From positions 17,670,001-17,734,000 of the forward strand of contig OZ316896.1 of assembly GCA_973895155.1 (NCBI GenBank): a stretch of 64,000 bases of DNA, read 5' to 3'. A program made the position numbers and the translations under genes. The first letter of the stretch is position 1; each line of letters begins with the position of its first letter. The notes beneath the pieces were generated by a model that saw nothing but the letters and a program-made list of their open reading frames with translations, had not been told where the DNA came from and ran no database searches. The DNA comes from Marsupella aquatica (Eukaryota; Marchantiophyta). Positions 33,488-47,150 of the stretch are shown here, in pieces.

Positions 33488-34312
33488 ATGGCACCCCCGC
33501 TGCAAATCGGCGTCATGCTTGAAGCCGTCCAATTGAGCGACATTGCCTGCATCGACATCATCAGCAACATATCCACCGACTCCGTCAAAGCACTCGAAGA
33601 ATTCTCACCGCCCGGCTTCTCGGACATGAAGGCCAACGCTGTTGCCATGGTCTTCCACTACATCTCGTCTTCTCTCTCCCCCACCTTCGTGACTCCGTCG
33701 ATACACGTTGTGCCCACAGTGACCTACGACTCCTGCCCTCGCGACCTCGACATCCTCATCATTGGCGGCCCGCTGCCGTCGCATCGCCCGGAGGGTGCCG
33801 ACAGGTTCCTGAAAGAGGCGTTTGGTGTCGATGGCAAGGGGGAGGCAGGCAAGAGGGTGAAGACGGTCCTGACGACGTGTTCTGGGAGCATGTGGCTTGC
33901 GAGTTCCGGGGCGCTAGATGGGAAGCGCGCGACGACGAATCGTTTGGCTTTGCCAATGGCGAGGAACTTGTATCCCAAGGTGGAGTGGGTAGATCAGAGG
34001 TGGGTGGTGCACGAGGATGGAGATGGGAGGTTCTGGACGAGTGGAGGGGCGATGGCGGGTGAGTTTTGTGATTTTATTGTCTGAGTCTGTTTTTCGTGTG
34101 TGATTGTTTTTTTTCTCGACGGGTCGAGCTTCAGCGCCAGCCGGCTTTGGAACGGGATCGAGATGTCACTACTGACGTTATTTTGTGTCTCCATAGGAAA
34201 TGATATGGTGGCGCATTACGCCTTGGATACTTTTCATGAGGATATGGTGGCATCTTCGCTCGAGGGGTTGGATTTGGATCCTAATGCGAGAGGACAGTAT
34301 TACCGGTTTTGA
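33488..34312 (+). CDS. DJ-1/PfpI-family protein, copy 2 (U2)
   Basis: Exons 33488-34058 and 34197-34312, 228 residues, with the same intron position and phase as copy 1. It has Asp23 in CIDIISNIS, DLDILIIGGP, the nucleophile elbow TTCSGS with Cys131, LASSGALDGKRATTN and WTSGGAMAGNDMV. It is two residues longer than copy 1 in the loop before KANAVAMVF (FSPPGFSDM). It is closest to copy 3 in that loop. It looks intact and has a TATA box upstream. The open frame extends upstream of the ATG without another ATG, so MAPPLQ is the start. Substrate unknown. Confidence 0.92.
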
Positions 34313-36715
34313 GCTCCAGTGCAAGCGAACTTTAGGGCTAGTCTTTGCTAGTTTGAGTTGCGATACGAGAGTGCAACGCGAAATAGCGCATTACAGCAGC
34401 CCCAAATCCATTGTAGGTCGAGAGTAGTTCTTGACGCAAATGCTCACCAATAATTAGTAGTGGATTCCTAGCTATTCACACTTCAATTTAATTCAATGTT
34501 GTAGTTTCGTCTGAAAGCTACAAAGCAAACGCCATATTTTACACGCGTGAAGAACTTCTCTTCCCGATTTCAGCGCCTCCCCCAAGGGAAGAAAGACTAG
34601 AGTCTATTTATCTGCGCAGAGTGCATTCGAATTTTCCAAAGCCCGCGAAAAAAAGTGATGATAATGGTCTCGGAGCGAGCTCCATGTTCGGTAATTATAC
34701 CATTGCTTCTAAAAACAGATCTACCCTTTTGGCTTCGGTGAGGGGACCGGGGTCCTATTTCAGGAGGTTACGCAAATCGGCAATCCTTCTTCTCATGATA
34801 CGTAAGGTCTCTACTGAAGGTCGTTCGCACAGGAGAAATACATTTAAATGGCGCTGATCTACCCTTTTGACTGTATTGATCGAGGCTCGATCGCGGATGT
34901 TGCTTGGTTCAGATGCCTTGAAGGTTTACAGTCAAAACTCAATGGTAGGTTGTACCTTTGTACTTACTATTGTCTGTGTTAATAAAGTGGATTGCCGAAC
35001 TCCAAGGGGTGATGATGCATGGCTACTCAAGATCTTTTCAAGCAGGCTCGAGCATCAGTGCACTTCTGAATGCTGCGCAGTGCGCACTTCAAGTTCACTG
35101 AACACTTTCCACAGAAGCAAAATGCTAGAATATGGATGTGTTTCTCCAGTATAGCAAATTGACCTGAGACAATGGAGAATGTTAAAAGTGCTAAGAGCCA
35201 AAGGTGCTAAGTGCCAAAAGAATCAGAACAAAGTTTAGGGTGGTTTACGAGACCGAGCGGAACCCGTTGAGGCGGCCTAGTACTCGGGCCCAGCCTTTTG
35301 CCTTCGTTCTCAGAGGACTACTGCCCCGACTGTTCTCTCCCTACAAAGCGAATTCCTAAATAGTTTTCCGTTCATGCCTGGATTGTGGAGACTAGTGATT
35401 AATTGTCAACTCTCAAATGATTCCTTCGCTACTTGAATTGAATTTGATTCTGTCTGTCTGTACTTCAGCTACGAGATGGATTTACGGAATAGAGAAACAT
35501 TTAGGAATAGAGAAACATTTAGGAAGAAATCTCTATGGCCGATTGCAAAAAACCATACACATCGCTGATTTTGTATACAGAAATTTCATTTGATAGCTGT
35601 GCCATGTTTAGACGAATCGGGTCGACGAGTGAGCTACAAGCAAGCAGACTATCTCCGCAAATTTGCGCCGCTCCCCCTATATATATATATATGCAAACAC
35701 AATTTTGAAGCCAAAAATGCATGACGATCGTCGCGTGCAGGCCTTCGCCGTGATTTGCTCGCGGCAGTGGCGGATTCTCGACCGATTTTCGATCCGCCCC
35801 TCCAGTTCTCCCATTTGGAGCTGCAATTGCAACCCGGGGTCAAGAGGATCAGACGACAAGTTTTGAAGGCGGAGCGCCGGGGTTTGAGCTCGCCAGTGAG
35901 AGAGAGCGAACCTTGACACAAAACTACACCAGCACAATAACATGTATGTCTGCCTCATTGCACCTGGAATGGATCGTGTCCCTCTGATTGATCCATTGAC
36001 GGACTAGCCTCTTTCCTTGCGTTTGTTCTCGTCAATTTGTATTTGGAGTATTGATTTTCTTTGTGGTCGACAAACTCCTCTGCTGAGTGAGCTCAACATC
36101 AAAGGTAGGCATGTGTGTGTGAAAATTTGATCGATGGCCCTCCCTGCAATTGGCCTGCTCTAGTTTATCTAGTCCAACACAGCTGGCTCTCAACTTCCAT
36201 TTCGTAGATCAGCAATAGAGGTGCGACCTGGCGAGATCGGTGGTTCTAGGAGATGCAAATAATTTTCTTGTCGGGCGTACATTGCGCGCTGGTTGTGAGC
36301 ACGCGAGACAGTTGATAAGAAAGTGCTGCACCTGCGCGTCCACGGCGCACAGTTTGCTCACAACAGAGAGGAAATTTGCCATTCGCTTCTACACGTGATC
36401 ACATCTAATTGCCTCTCTACTTCGTTCATGCAAACGTAGATAGCTTTCTTTACAATCAGATCAGGAAGCTAGAATTACGTCGGTTAGCTCATTCGACACA
36501 CAGTTTGGATCAGAGAAGTGGCTAGCTAGTGTCTCCTACTTGCTGCTCGCCCTCGGTGGTATAGTACTTCTTAATCGGAATTCTTCATACCATGTGGCTC
36601 CATTGGCCATTTTTATCCTCGTGGACTTTCAATGCATGTATTCGTTGTGAGCCTCTCTAGCTGAGATAGCATTACTATCAATATGTCTCCAATTGTCTTC
36701 CTTTTCTATTCCAGC
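34313..36715 (+). repeat. Spacers S1 and S2 of unit U2
   Basis: S1 (34313-35170) and S2 (35180-36715). S2 recurs at 44400-46410, inverted at 49500-48187, and at 62330-64000. Markers are GGCGGCCTAGTACTCGGGCC, GTTTAGACGAATCGGG, TTCGCCGTGATTTGCTCGCG and ACCAGCACAATAACATG. 35663-35890 is open in several copies (CSRQWRILDRFSIR...), but frames differ between copies and no family is recognised. It ends at a pyrimidine tract plus AG immediately before the PPCDC remnant. Confidence 0.75.
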
Positions 36716-37600
36716 GCGCTGCTATCAAGTTTGGAATTCTCGCTCAGAGCTAGTCTGTGCGACTGGGCAGACATGAGGCGATTGCTACAAAGTCCGCTTT
36801 GCATTTCATTGATAGAGTCTCTCTTCCGACCTCTCTGACCCTGTACACTGATGCAGAAGAGTGGCCCAGCTGGAGGAAGAATGGCGACGAGGTCCTCCAT
36901 GGGATGGACCAATGCCTCAGTTAGTACCCCTCCCTCTGCTAATACGTTAGCAAAGTTGAAGCTCTATCACCTCCTTTCAAATCATTTTTCCCCAATCCCT
37001 CCCTTAGGTTAGATTTCATTTGTACGCGTCTTTTTATGACGGTTTCGACAGGCAATGGGATGAAATTGGGGGTGAATTCAAATATAGACTCGGTTGCCAT
37101 TCAAACTGGTGGATACTGTTGGATAGAGATGTTTTTGGACAGACAACGGGATGAAAATTGTGTGAAATCAACTATATTCTCGGCTGCCATTAATTCAAAC
37201 TGGTGGATACTATTGGACACAGAGAGAGCGCGAAAGATTTAACTCCTAAGGTCATCTGTCCTCCTATATATAATTGGTTATTCGCAGGCAGCAGGTGGTC
37301 TGTGCGAAAACCTTCGATCTTACATATATGTGTGGTGCGTGCATGAGACTTTCAGAAGCCATTATTTATAGCTCCTGCAATGAACACGTTAATGTGGGAC
37401 AATCCGTTCACGTACAAGGCGTCACTTGATCCTGCCCAAGATCTCGGTATTACTCTTACCTCCCCTATTGCAAAGAAGTTAGCAATGTGTGGTGATGTCG
37501 GGAACGGGGCCACGGAGGAGCCTTCGATGATTAACGCAACTCTTCGAATGGCACTGTCACAACCACCGACCTTTTCTCCTAAGTTTGAAACAAAATCCTG
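36716..37600 (+). pseudogene. PPCDC pseudogene in U3
   Basis: Exon 1 homology starts abruptly at the codons for AAIKFG (36718), preceded by TTCTATTCCAG, so the first 35 or so residues are missing. A one-base deletion occurs after GGGCAGAC (about 36773), and the stretch encoding VLHIELRRWAD, including the catalytic His, is largely deleted near 36900. Exon 2 homology runs 37288-37600 with frame-breaking changes near AYVVRA and at LACG (ATGTGTGG in place of TGTGG). PAMNT-like and GDVGNGA-like segments remain readable. Not functional as PPCDC. Confidence 0.9.
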
Positions 37601-39260
37601 GGGCAAGACAAACAATTGTAGTTAATAATTCATCCCTCATGTCAGCTCTTCTTGCTGACACATGCAGTAGAGGGTCGTCCTTCAATGATTAGTTCAGAAT
37701 AATTCAGAGAGGAAGCCAAAATTTACGTGTGAGGATTTGGCTTCCTTGTGATATTCAGGACAAGCAAAACGGGAAAATTCTAAGTTTGCTATGGTTTTTC
37801 TTCGGGGCTCTCTACGGCCAGATTCAATATGAACGTGGGGAATGAGTAGCCTACAGGACCCTAGATACAGTTCCGTTTCTTTCTGAAGAACCATCTCCCA
37901 GAATGGACTTTGTATGGGGTAGAGATAAGAGTCAACATTTCCGGAGGGTCGTGTCGACGAGATGGGCTGTGCATTTTTTCATTGACGAGGGAAATTCTCT
38001 TCATCATTCCTTGTTTCAGCCATACTCGCGAGTCTTCATTGAATGATATGGTTCGAAAGTGCCGTTCCCGAAGAGCCTGCACAGTACTTGATAGACTGCC
38101 GTGTGATGACGACGTTTATTAGCGAGTTTTACAGGCCAAACTATACCATCTTCTTTTAGTTTCTTGCTTGTCCTTCGTACGTGCTATCATTACCTTTACC
38201 GTTGACATTGATTCTTGCAACTCAATTCATTATATTTAGGTTGTGGAACTACTGTCAACGTACCCACATGCATGTGGAGAGGAGAGGCACTGGTCCATGA
38301 TAAAGTTCCGCAGACTCTACTGCAATTGCATTGCTTTCAAGGTGCAAGTTTCATCAACTAGTTCAAGCATGGAGAAAAGTATGACATAAGGTAGATTGAT
38401 GTCTCTCCGGGGAAATAATATTACTAACAAAAATAACGAACAAAAAAAATGTAGAGAACGTGTGAATCCGTCACAAAAAAAATGCAAGTCACCATCTTCT
38501 GTATTCGAGATAGTTACCAACAGTAACAGACATAAGCTTGGGTTGTCAAGATCGCAAACTTGTGCACTAAAGTATTCTGCTCGAAACTGTCACATGCACC
38601 CTTCCTGTCCTCTAATACTCCTTCGAGGTGGTTGTAAACTCCGTAAACCTGAAAGAAAGGCATTTCTTCAAGGTTCACGACATTATGTGTAAACACCGGT
38701 GGACCTCCTGGTTTTACTTCTAGACCGTTTTGGAGATCCCCACTAGAGCAATTGAGATGCTCGCATAAAAAAGGTATCGACGTTTTTTGTCAATTCTCGA
38801 GTAATGTGAACGAGAATCATACGCAGTGGCATGCGTTGCTGATTGTCTTCAAGGGAAACATCCTATCATGTGTCAGGTGGAAAGCCAATTGACTCCTAGG
38901 ACTTGCTGTGTGCGACTGAGGGACTGATACGTATTACAGACGATCTTCATCTATTCTGAATATCAAGCTCCTTGCGTATTGAAAAGTCAGAATAAGTAGC
39001 TTTGGACATGGACATTACCCCTCATCTCAACTCTCGTGTGTTTAGCTTCGATTTTCCCGCATTCAGGATTGTAACGTGTTTTCAGAGAGATGCCAGTTGT
39101 ATGGCTTCTGTCTACAGTATTGCTTGCGAGGCAGAGGTTATGCTTAGCGATTAATCAGTTAGGACGGGTTCATTTCAGTCCTCCTGCAAGTCAATTAGTC
39201 CTCCCTTCTATGGACTGTAGCTAAGGAGACGCCCTAGACTAGAGATATAAATTCAGACTA
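37601..39260 (+). repeat. Unit U3, blocks Q and R
   Basis: Same order and markers as U1 19767-21060, including the small C-terminal open stretch ending at 38122 and GACTCCTAGGACTTG near 38893. No gene recognised. Confidence 0.8.
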
Positions 39261-42200
39261 TGCAACTGCATGCGTATCGGAAGTTGATAATAAACCGTAA
39301 TTACCGGGGCAGAGTTGCATCCTCTGTGCTTTCTATCAGACAGCCCATTTGCACCTCTTGTTGTTCTTTTAAGCATTCTTGTTTCTGTCGCTCTTTGAAT
39401 CCACTCAATACAAAATTTGCCCAAAAAATAGTATATTTTTTCAATTGTACGTTTGGCATTGAGGCAAGAAAATCTAATTTCTGTCGCTTGATTGTCTCAT
39501 TTTTACCCTTGCAAGTGGTGCAAATGTCTCACGAATATTTGAGATACATGTGTTGCCATTTGTAGGTACCCTATAAATATAATGCAATAGGCTTATCAGG
39601 AGTACTCTTTAAAATAATGTGAGTAAAAACTGTCCATCCTGGCTCCACAAGTCCAGGGAGCAGAGTCCCCAACCTCATGGTCTAGGGGGCGTCATTTTCT
39701 TCATTTAAGCTTACTTGGAAGATTTTCATATTTTGGTGCACACTTAAGGCTATTATTTAGTTCCTATTTAGCAATACAGTACCTTCTTCTCCCAATCTCC
39801 TGTGACTGCAACAATAGCTACAAGTCCAGTTTGGTAGTGATCTAAGTTTTGGAGATACTCAACCAGGTTTTTTTTAAGGTCATAAGGGGAAGTCACCACT
39901 GTGGCTACTGCCCATTGGATTGTTTTTTTCAAGGCCAGGAAGAAGTAGCCACATGGCAACTGCCCATTGGATTGCCTAAGAAGAGGGGTGACCTCAGGGA
40001 TCCATGCATAAGCACTAGGTCTTGACAAGTCTAGTGTGCCTATTAAAGTTTTGACAAGTTTCAACCATAACCTGTAAGAAGAACAAGTGCAGAAAAATAT
40101 GGTCATGTAAGAAACACCCGAACTAAACCATAAACTCACTAGTAGCAAATGGAAAATAATTTTCTGCAGGGGAATTGAACCTGCCAGGCACCTTCAATGC
40201 ATCCAAACTAAGACACATCCTGCCCAGCAGTTGGTTACCTGGCACCAAGCCCACAGGTATGTGAGGAAGAGGTGTCGATGCCTACATTGCTGTGGGAGGA
40301 CACTGGCAGTGGCAGGCCAACAGGTCTCTTGGGAGGGGTTGTGAGCCTGTACAGTCAACCCCCACTAGTGCTCCTGAGTATACAGTCAATTGTGCTGTCA
40401 GCATTGAAAAGTAAGCTCAGATTGGGCCCAGCGATTTGTTTTGCCCATCCCCATGGACTCCCATGGACTCCATAACACAATGCATCACTTTACATCCAAA
40501 ACTCACATTGACAAATTGCTCTCAGGGATGGATGCTTCTTTTTTAGGATGATGCCCCAAGTAGTTTTTCAGGTGCCCTTACCAAATGAATGATAAATGCT
40601 GATTTTTGACAGACTAGCTTGTGCATTTACTTGGACAACCTTTAGGCCTTTGTTGAAACTCAAATTTTCTAAGCATGTCTTTGATATCCAATAAATCTTT
40701 CACCTCACAAAGTCTGAGAATGTACTGAGATTATCTGCTCCATTGCAGGTGAGAGCAAGAATGGTCAAATATTATAAACAAATTGTCAACGGATGTACTT
40801 TCTCTTTTGTGACACATTTGTGACGGATGCCCTGAGTAGCTTGGGCATGAGAAGCCACTTAGTGACCACTATGGAGAAGGATTTTTCACTTTTGTGAATG
40901 ACACCCTGAGTAGTTTGTGCATGAATACCCATCTACTTGCCATTGTGTACCTTAATGGAATCCTGGTACAAATGGTCAGGAACCCATTTACAGACATTTT
41001 TGTCAAAATATTACAAAGTGCTATCAAGGCAAATTTTTATATCTGTCCCAGTATTTTCTAACTCTATTCTGGAAAGTAAAGCCTGGATGGACCGAGGGGT
41101 TTGCTGTGAAGTCCCCATGGATTTCCAAAGCTGGGATGGATTGACTCAGAATATCAAAATCTGCTTGGATAGCACTCATTACACTTTTGACTCATATGTG
41201 ACCTGTAAGTCACAGTTCATACAAACTACTCAGGGCCTCCTTCATAAAAGTGAAGTGTCCGTTGGCGGTTATTCATAATGTTTCACCCTCTTCGCACTCA
41301 TCCATTTCAGTAAAAATTGAAACTTTGTAAAGGAAATAGATTGGACATTAGAGAAGATGCTGGAAAATTTTGAGCTGCAAAAGAGATCTAAAAGTTGTTT
41401 AAATAAATACACAAGTTTATAAAAACTAACATTTCACAGTTGATCAAGACACCTGAAGAAACTACTTGGAGCGTACTTCTCAAAAGTAAAGCGTCCTTTT
41501 AAAAATAGCCCAACAATGTGGATTTCCGGCATGTAGGGTGGGTCACAGTACATGGGGATGCGCAAAATAAACCCCTCTGTCCATCCAGGCTTTGCATATT
41601 CTATCATTATACCCCTCTATCCATCAGGGCTTAACTTTCACATATTCTATCATTATAGGGCCAAATTTCAAATCTTTTTAAAAATATTTGCTTGGGATGA
41701 ATTTGGCCAGTTTTTGCCAGTTAAAAGAGGCTGTATGGAACATGTTTTGAGGTGAACTGACTCTCCATTGATTGACTCTCCATTGATTGAGATAGGGTGG
41801 CTTTACAAGACTTTAGGGGCAGTTTTCAATTTTTTTTGGTCTCCAAGATCTAAGCATTCAGTTGGGAGAAACTGCTGCTGTTCACTTTACAAAATGTTGG
41901 AGGCACTTTCAACCAAACCTCTTTCAACCGAACCTGTTACCAATCCTACATGGAATGTAATGGGGCCCAGCTTTTGCTTATATGTGGAGCACTCTTTTGT
42001 CCTAGATTTTAGACCACCTCTCTTGGAGGTCTCTTCTTCTGGCCTCTTGGTCCATTTCTATTTTAAGTCATTTGCATTAAAAAGTGACCCACAAGTACTT
42101 CATAAGATCTTCTCTTCTCACATCCAGAAAGACTTTAGCTAAAGATTACATGACATTCAGGTGGAGTGGGTACTCAATCTGTCTTTTAGTAAATTAATCT

Positions 42201-42420
42201 GGTAGCACTGGCTGCACTTGGCTTTACAAGACCTTTGGGGCAATAAAAGTATTCAAAAAATGCTGCTTTACAAGACCTTGGAGGCAATAAAAGGATTCAA
42301 AAAATGGTTTTAGCCAGGAGATACTATATTTAGTGTGTGCAATGGCCCTCCAGTTTGCTGTGGTGAAAAAAACTCTCAATTGCCCCGACTTCTAATAAAG
42401 TCCTCCATAGAGTCCTAACT
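39261..42420 (+). repeat. Unit U3, block X and expanded flank
   Basis: 39290-41270 matches block X with additional U3-specific sequence. 41620-41760 matches U2 32080-32175 (GTATGGAACATGTTTTGAGG). A 45-bp tandem pair, GGCTTTACAAGACCTTTGGG then GCTTTACAAGACCTTGGAGG, lies at about 42220-42310. No gene recognised. Confidence 0.6.
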
Positions 42421-43575
42421 ATCGGGCTCAACAAGGTTTGACTTCTCATGAACTATCAAACTGGTGGGCCCCAGAAGTCTTCACGATGAAGGAAACCAGA
42501 AGCAAGCACAGTAGATCGAGGGTCAAAAAGGTAGGACCAGAAGACTTTGGAGAGAAGCAAAGAGCAGGAGACATGCATAATTATTGCGGATCCAGAACAG
42601 TGAAGTGATGGAGTGAATCAGAGAATGGGTGATAATTCTACTGTAGTAAGCTGCAGACTCGATGATTCTGGCCAGACAAGAAAATCGAGATTGGGGAAGC
42701 ACAACCATGCATGCTTACCTCTCGGGATTTGTCCCCCTCTGTGGATTGCAAATGACACAAAGTTTCGGCTAATGGCTGCAAAAGTGAGCCAAAATTCAAA
42801 GGCATTAAGAAACACTTCTGTGACTCGCTAGCCATACTCCTCATCCGCAAAATTCCTGTCTGTCCCATTATACAAAATCTTGGACAGGAAGGGGTGAGCT
42901 TTTTCTCCCCTTGATGTATAGTACTAGCTGTGAGTGTGGGCTTGAGTAAAACCCTACAGCAGCTGCCGGAACTTTCGTTTCTCTTTGGCCAGTGAAAGAC
43001 AAAACCTATGGATCTACTCGACTCTACTTATTTTAGGAGAATTTGATTTTAAATGAAATGCATTTGGATCATAGATTGTAATCTCACACTTAAAAATGAA
43101 AGAATTGCAATCCCAGGAGCAAGATCTTCTAATTATTTTAGATGGACTTAATGGATCACCGAACCTGCGAATACTCACAGAATGCTTTACATACCTTGCC
43201 AAATAGTGACACTAAATTTCTCCATTCAATCTGCATAATTGATACCGAGATATACTGTACAGTAAGTTGAGACGTCCCCGAATGTTAGCAATGCTGAAAC
43301 AAATTCTGACCTACAGAGGGTTCCCTTCCAACGAACCTTCTCCAGCAGGAAGCAGTGTCAGGAATTGACAGTAATAAACAACAGATCGAACGTGGCCCTC
43401 AGAAGGCCTTGGGGTACACTTGTTCTACCCACAAGCTTCAAGAACCAGCACTATCTATAAATCCAGCCATCTCCATCTGGGCACCTCATTGTCCTTCAAT
43501 ATCCCTCTTCTAGTCTAGTCGTTACAGGAGCAGATCAAAGCTTGCCACTTCTCTGAAAATCCGACACTTACAATC
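42421..43575 (+). promoter_or_regulatory. U3 block Y and upstream region of DJ-1 copy 3
   Basis: Block Y lies at about 42420-42840 and the DJ-1 upstream block at 42860-43575. The TATA box CTATCTATAAATCC is at about 43451-43464, about 120 bp before the ATG, in the same context (AAGAACCAGCA) as the other copies. Confidence 0.7.
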
Positions 43576-44172
43576 ATGGCACCCCCGCTACAAATCGGCG
43601 TCATGCTTGAAGCCGTCCAGGTGAGCGACATTACCTGCATTGACATCATCGGCAACATATCCACCGACTTGGTCAAAGCACTCCAAGAATTCTCACCGCC
43701 CGGCTTCTCGGACATGAAGGCCAACGCCGTTGCCATGGTCTTCCACTACATCTCGTCTTCTCTCTCCCCCACCTTCGTGACTCCGTCGATACACATTGTG
43801 CCCACCGTGACCTACGACTCCTGCCCTCGCGACCTCGACATCCTCATCATTGGCGGCCCGCTGGCATCGCATCGCCCGGAGGGTGCCGACAGATTCCTGA
43901 AAGAGGCGTTTGGTGTCGATGGCAAGGGAGAGGCAGGCAAGAGGGTGAAGACGGTCCTGACGACCTGTTCTGGGAGCATGTGGCTTGCGAGTTCCGGGGC
44001 GCTGGATGGGAAGCGCGCGACGACGAATCGTTTGGCTTTGCCAATGGCGAGGAACTTGTATCCCAAGGTAGAGTGGGTAGATCAGAGGTGGGTGGTGCAC
44101 GAGGATGGAGATGGGAGGTTCTGGACGAGTGGAGGGGCGATGGCGGGTGAGTTTTGTGTTTTGATTGTCTGA
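43576..44172 (+). pseudogene. DJ-1/PfpI-family protein, copy 3 (U3), exon 2 missing
   Basis: Exon 1 (43576-44146) is complete and in frame, with Asp23, Cys131 (TTCSGS) and LASSGALDGKRATTN. Exon 2 is absent: a few bases into the intron the sequence jumps to spacer S1 near 44200 (TTGTTCATGGAAGACAAAAA). Reading through the GTGAGT donor gives a 198-residue protein ending at TGA 44170-44172, lacking the C-terminal helix NDMVAHYALDTFH. The core fold and nucleophile could survive, so a truncated product is possible, but it is best treated as a damaged copy. Confidence 0.85.
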
Positions 44173-46410
44173 GTTTGTTTATCTTTTGGATTGTTCATGG
44201 AAGACAAAAACCGTACTCCAAGGGGTGATGATGCATGGCTACTTAAGATCTTCTCAAGCAGACTCGAGCATCACTGCACTTCTGAATGCTGCGCAGTGCG
44301 CACTTCAAGTTCACTGAACACTTTCCACACTAAGAAGTAAAATGCTAGTTAACATGTAACTAGAGTACTTCACAAAAATATGGATGGGTTTCTCCTGGAT
44401 AGCGAATTGACCTGAGGCAATGGAGAATGTGAGTTCTAAGAGCAAAAAGTGATTGGAATCAGAACTAAATTTCGGGTGATTTACGAGACCGAGCGGAACC
44501 CTTTGAGGCGGCCTAGTACTCGGGCCCAGTCTTTTGCCTTCCTTCTCACCGGACTACAGACCTCCTGTTACTACTGTTTCTCCTAAATTACTGTTCAAAG
44601 CGAAGTCCCAAATAGTTTTCCGTTCATGCCTGGATTGGGGAGACCAGTGATTGGCAACTCTCCAGTGATTCCTTGGCTACTTGAATTGAATTTGATTCTG
44701 TCTGTCTGTACTCCAGTTACGAGATGGATGTCATAATTCGAATCTCATGGTCGAACAAAAATTGGAAAAACAATACATTGATTTCTTGGAAGGATAAAGC
44801 ACAAGTACTGCAAACACAAAACTAGCCCAATCCGACAGAGCGATATATACAGATCGATGCCAACCTGGTCGAGAACCTGTTACCAAATCAGGTTTTAGAG
44901 CAAACTCTTAAGCGTCTTGAGTTCATGCATACTACACTAAGTAACAGTACTGATTCCAACTCGCAACAGATTCCTTCAGTTGCTCGACTTAAAGTTGAGG
45001 TGGTATCTGAGGTTTGATTTCTCGACTCAACTCAGTGCTCGTTTAGGAGTTGTCTACCTATTGTATTCATTGTACCTGAACTTCACGAGAAAGGTTTCAT
45101 CCCTGGTACGAATTCGTGGTGCCAATCAGTAAAACGGAATAGAGAAACATTTAGGAAGAAATCTCCATGGCCGATTGCAAAAAACCTTACACAGCGCTGA
45201 TTTTGTATATAGAAAATTCATGTGATAGCTCTGCCATGTTTAGACGAATCGGGTCGACGAGTGAGCTACAAGCAAGCAGAATATCTCCGCAAATTTGCGC
45301 CCCTTCCCCTATGCAAATCCAAATTTGAAGCCGAAACGCACGAAGTTCGTCGGCTGCATGGACTTCGCCGTGATTTGCTCGCGGCAGTGGCGAATTCTCG
45401 ACCGATTTTCGATCCGCCTCGTGCTCCAGTTGTCCCAATTGCAGCTGCAATTGCAAGCTGGGGTCAAGAGGATCAGACAACAAGTTTCGACGGCGGAGCG
45501 CCGCGGTTTGAGCTCGCCAGCGAGCGAGAGAGCGAACCTTGAAACAAACTACACCAGCACAATAACATGTATGTCTGCCTCATTGCACCTGGAATGGATC
45601 ATGTCCCTTTGATTGATCCATTGACGGACTAGCCTCTTTCCTTGCGTTTGTTCTCGTCAATTTGTATTTGGAGTATTGATTTTCTTTGTGGTCCACAAAC
45701 TCCGCTGCTGAACCCAGCATCAAGGGTAGGCGTGTGTGTGTGAAATTTGATCGATAGCCCTCCCTGGAATTGGTCTGCTCTACTTTATCTCGTCCACCAC
45801 AGCTGGCTCTCAACTTCCATTGCGTAGATCAGGCTAGAATAGAGGTGCGACCTAGCCAGCTGGCTGGCTTGCTGGTTAGGGTCCAGAAAATTGTTTTTTG
45901 TCGATCTAGTAGATACTCTTTGTCCCTTGAAAGTTGGTGATTCCAGGAGATGCAAATAATTGTCTTGGCGGGCTTACATAATTGCGTGCTGGTTGTGAGC
46001 ATATATGCGAGACAGTTGATAACAAAGTGCTGCACCTGCGCGTCCACGGGGCACAGTTTGCCCACAACAGAGAGGAAATTTGGCATACACTTCCACGCGT
46101 GATCACATCCAATTGCTTCTCTATTTCGTTGCTGATGACCTTCGCAAATGCGGATAGCGCTGTTTAAGATCAGATCAGAAAGCAGCCGGTTAGCTCATTC
46201 GCCACACAGTTTGTATCAGAGAATTTGGTAGTGCCTCGTATTTGCTGCTCGCCCTCGGTCGTATATTATTACTTGGAATAGTTTCATAACGTGTACTTCC
46301 ATTGGCCATTTTTATCCTCGTGGACTTTTAATTGATGTATTCACTGTGAGTCTCTCTGAGATAGCATTTCTATCAATATGTCTCCCATTGTCTTATATTT
46401 CTATTTTTAG
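44173..46410 (+). repeat. Partial S1 and full S2 of unit U3
   Basis: Partial S1 (44200-44400, CCAAGGGGTGATGATGCATG) followed by S2 (44400-46410), matching U2 35180-36715. It ends in TATTTCTATTTTTAG immediately before PPCDC homology at 46411. No gene recognised. Confidence 0.75.
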
Positions 46411-47150
46411 CTGCTATCAAGTTTGGAATTCTTGTTCAAAGTCTGCGAGTGGGCAGACGTGAAGACGATTGTTACAAAGTCCGCTTTGCATTTCATTGAC
46501 AGAGTCTCTCTTCCGACCTCTGTTATCCTATACACTGATGAAGAAGAGTGGTCCAGCTGGAGTGAGATTGGCGACGAGGTCCTCCACATTGAGCTGTGGC
46601 GATGGGCCGATGCCTTAGTTATTGCCCCTCCCTCAGCTAATACGTTAGCAAAGGTGAAGCTACCTCCTGCATTTGTACGCGTCTTTTTATCACGGTTTCG
46701 ACCGACAATGGGATGAATGGGGGTGAATTCAAATACAGACTCGGTTGCCATTCAAACTAGTGGATACTATTGGACACAGAGAGAATGCGAAAGATTTTAA
46801 CTCATAAGGTTACCTGTCCTCCTATTAGTTCTTCGCAGGTAGCAGGTGGTCTGTGTTCGATAACCTTCGATCATACATGCGTGGTGCGTGCATGAGACCT
46901 CCAGAAGCCATTCGGGAAGCCATTATCGATAGCTCCTGCAATGAGCACGTTAATGTGAGACAATCCGTGCACAAGGCGTCACTTCATCCTGCCCAAGCTC
47001 TCGGAATTACTCTAATCTCCACTATTGGAAAGAAGTTAGCATGTAGTGATGTCGGGAACGGGGCCATGGAGGAGTCTTCGGTGATTGACGCAACTTTTCG
47101 AATGCCCTTTTGCAATCGCCGAAACTTTTCTCCTAAATGAACCAAAATCC
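46411..47150 (+). pseudogene. PPCDC pseudogene in U4
   Basis: Begins at the same codons as the U3 copy (AAIKFG). A 2-bp deletion in the SLCDWAD region (about 46443) shifts the frame. After that, TKSALHFIDR, LHIELWRWADALVIAP (His present) and SANTLAK are readable. The intron is shortened. Exon 2 homology (46838-47150) has an insertion after PEAI and loses PAMNTFMW integrity (NEHVNVRQ in its place); GDVGNGAMEES remains. Not functional. Confidence 0.9.

Noticed and set aside
35663-35921. Open frames in spacer S2 (and at 45222-45612, 48424-48797, 63077-63574)
   Set aside because: The best frame changes between copies and no family matches, so duplication rather than coding constraint explains their similarity.
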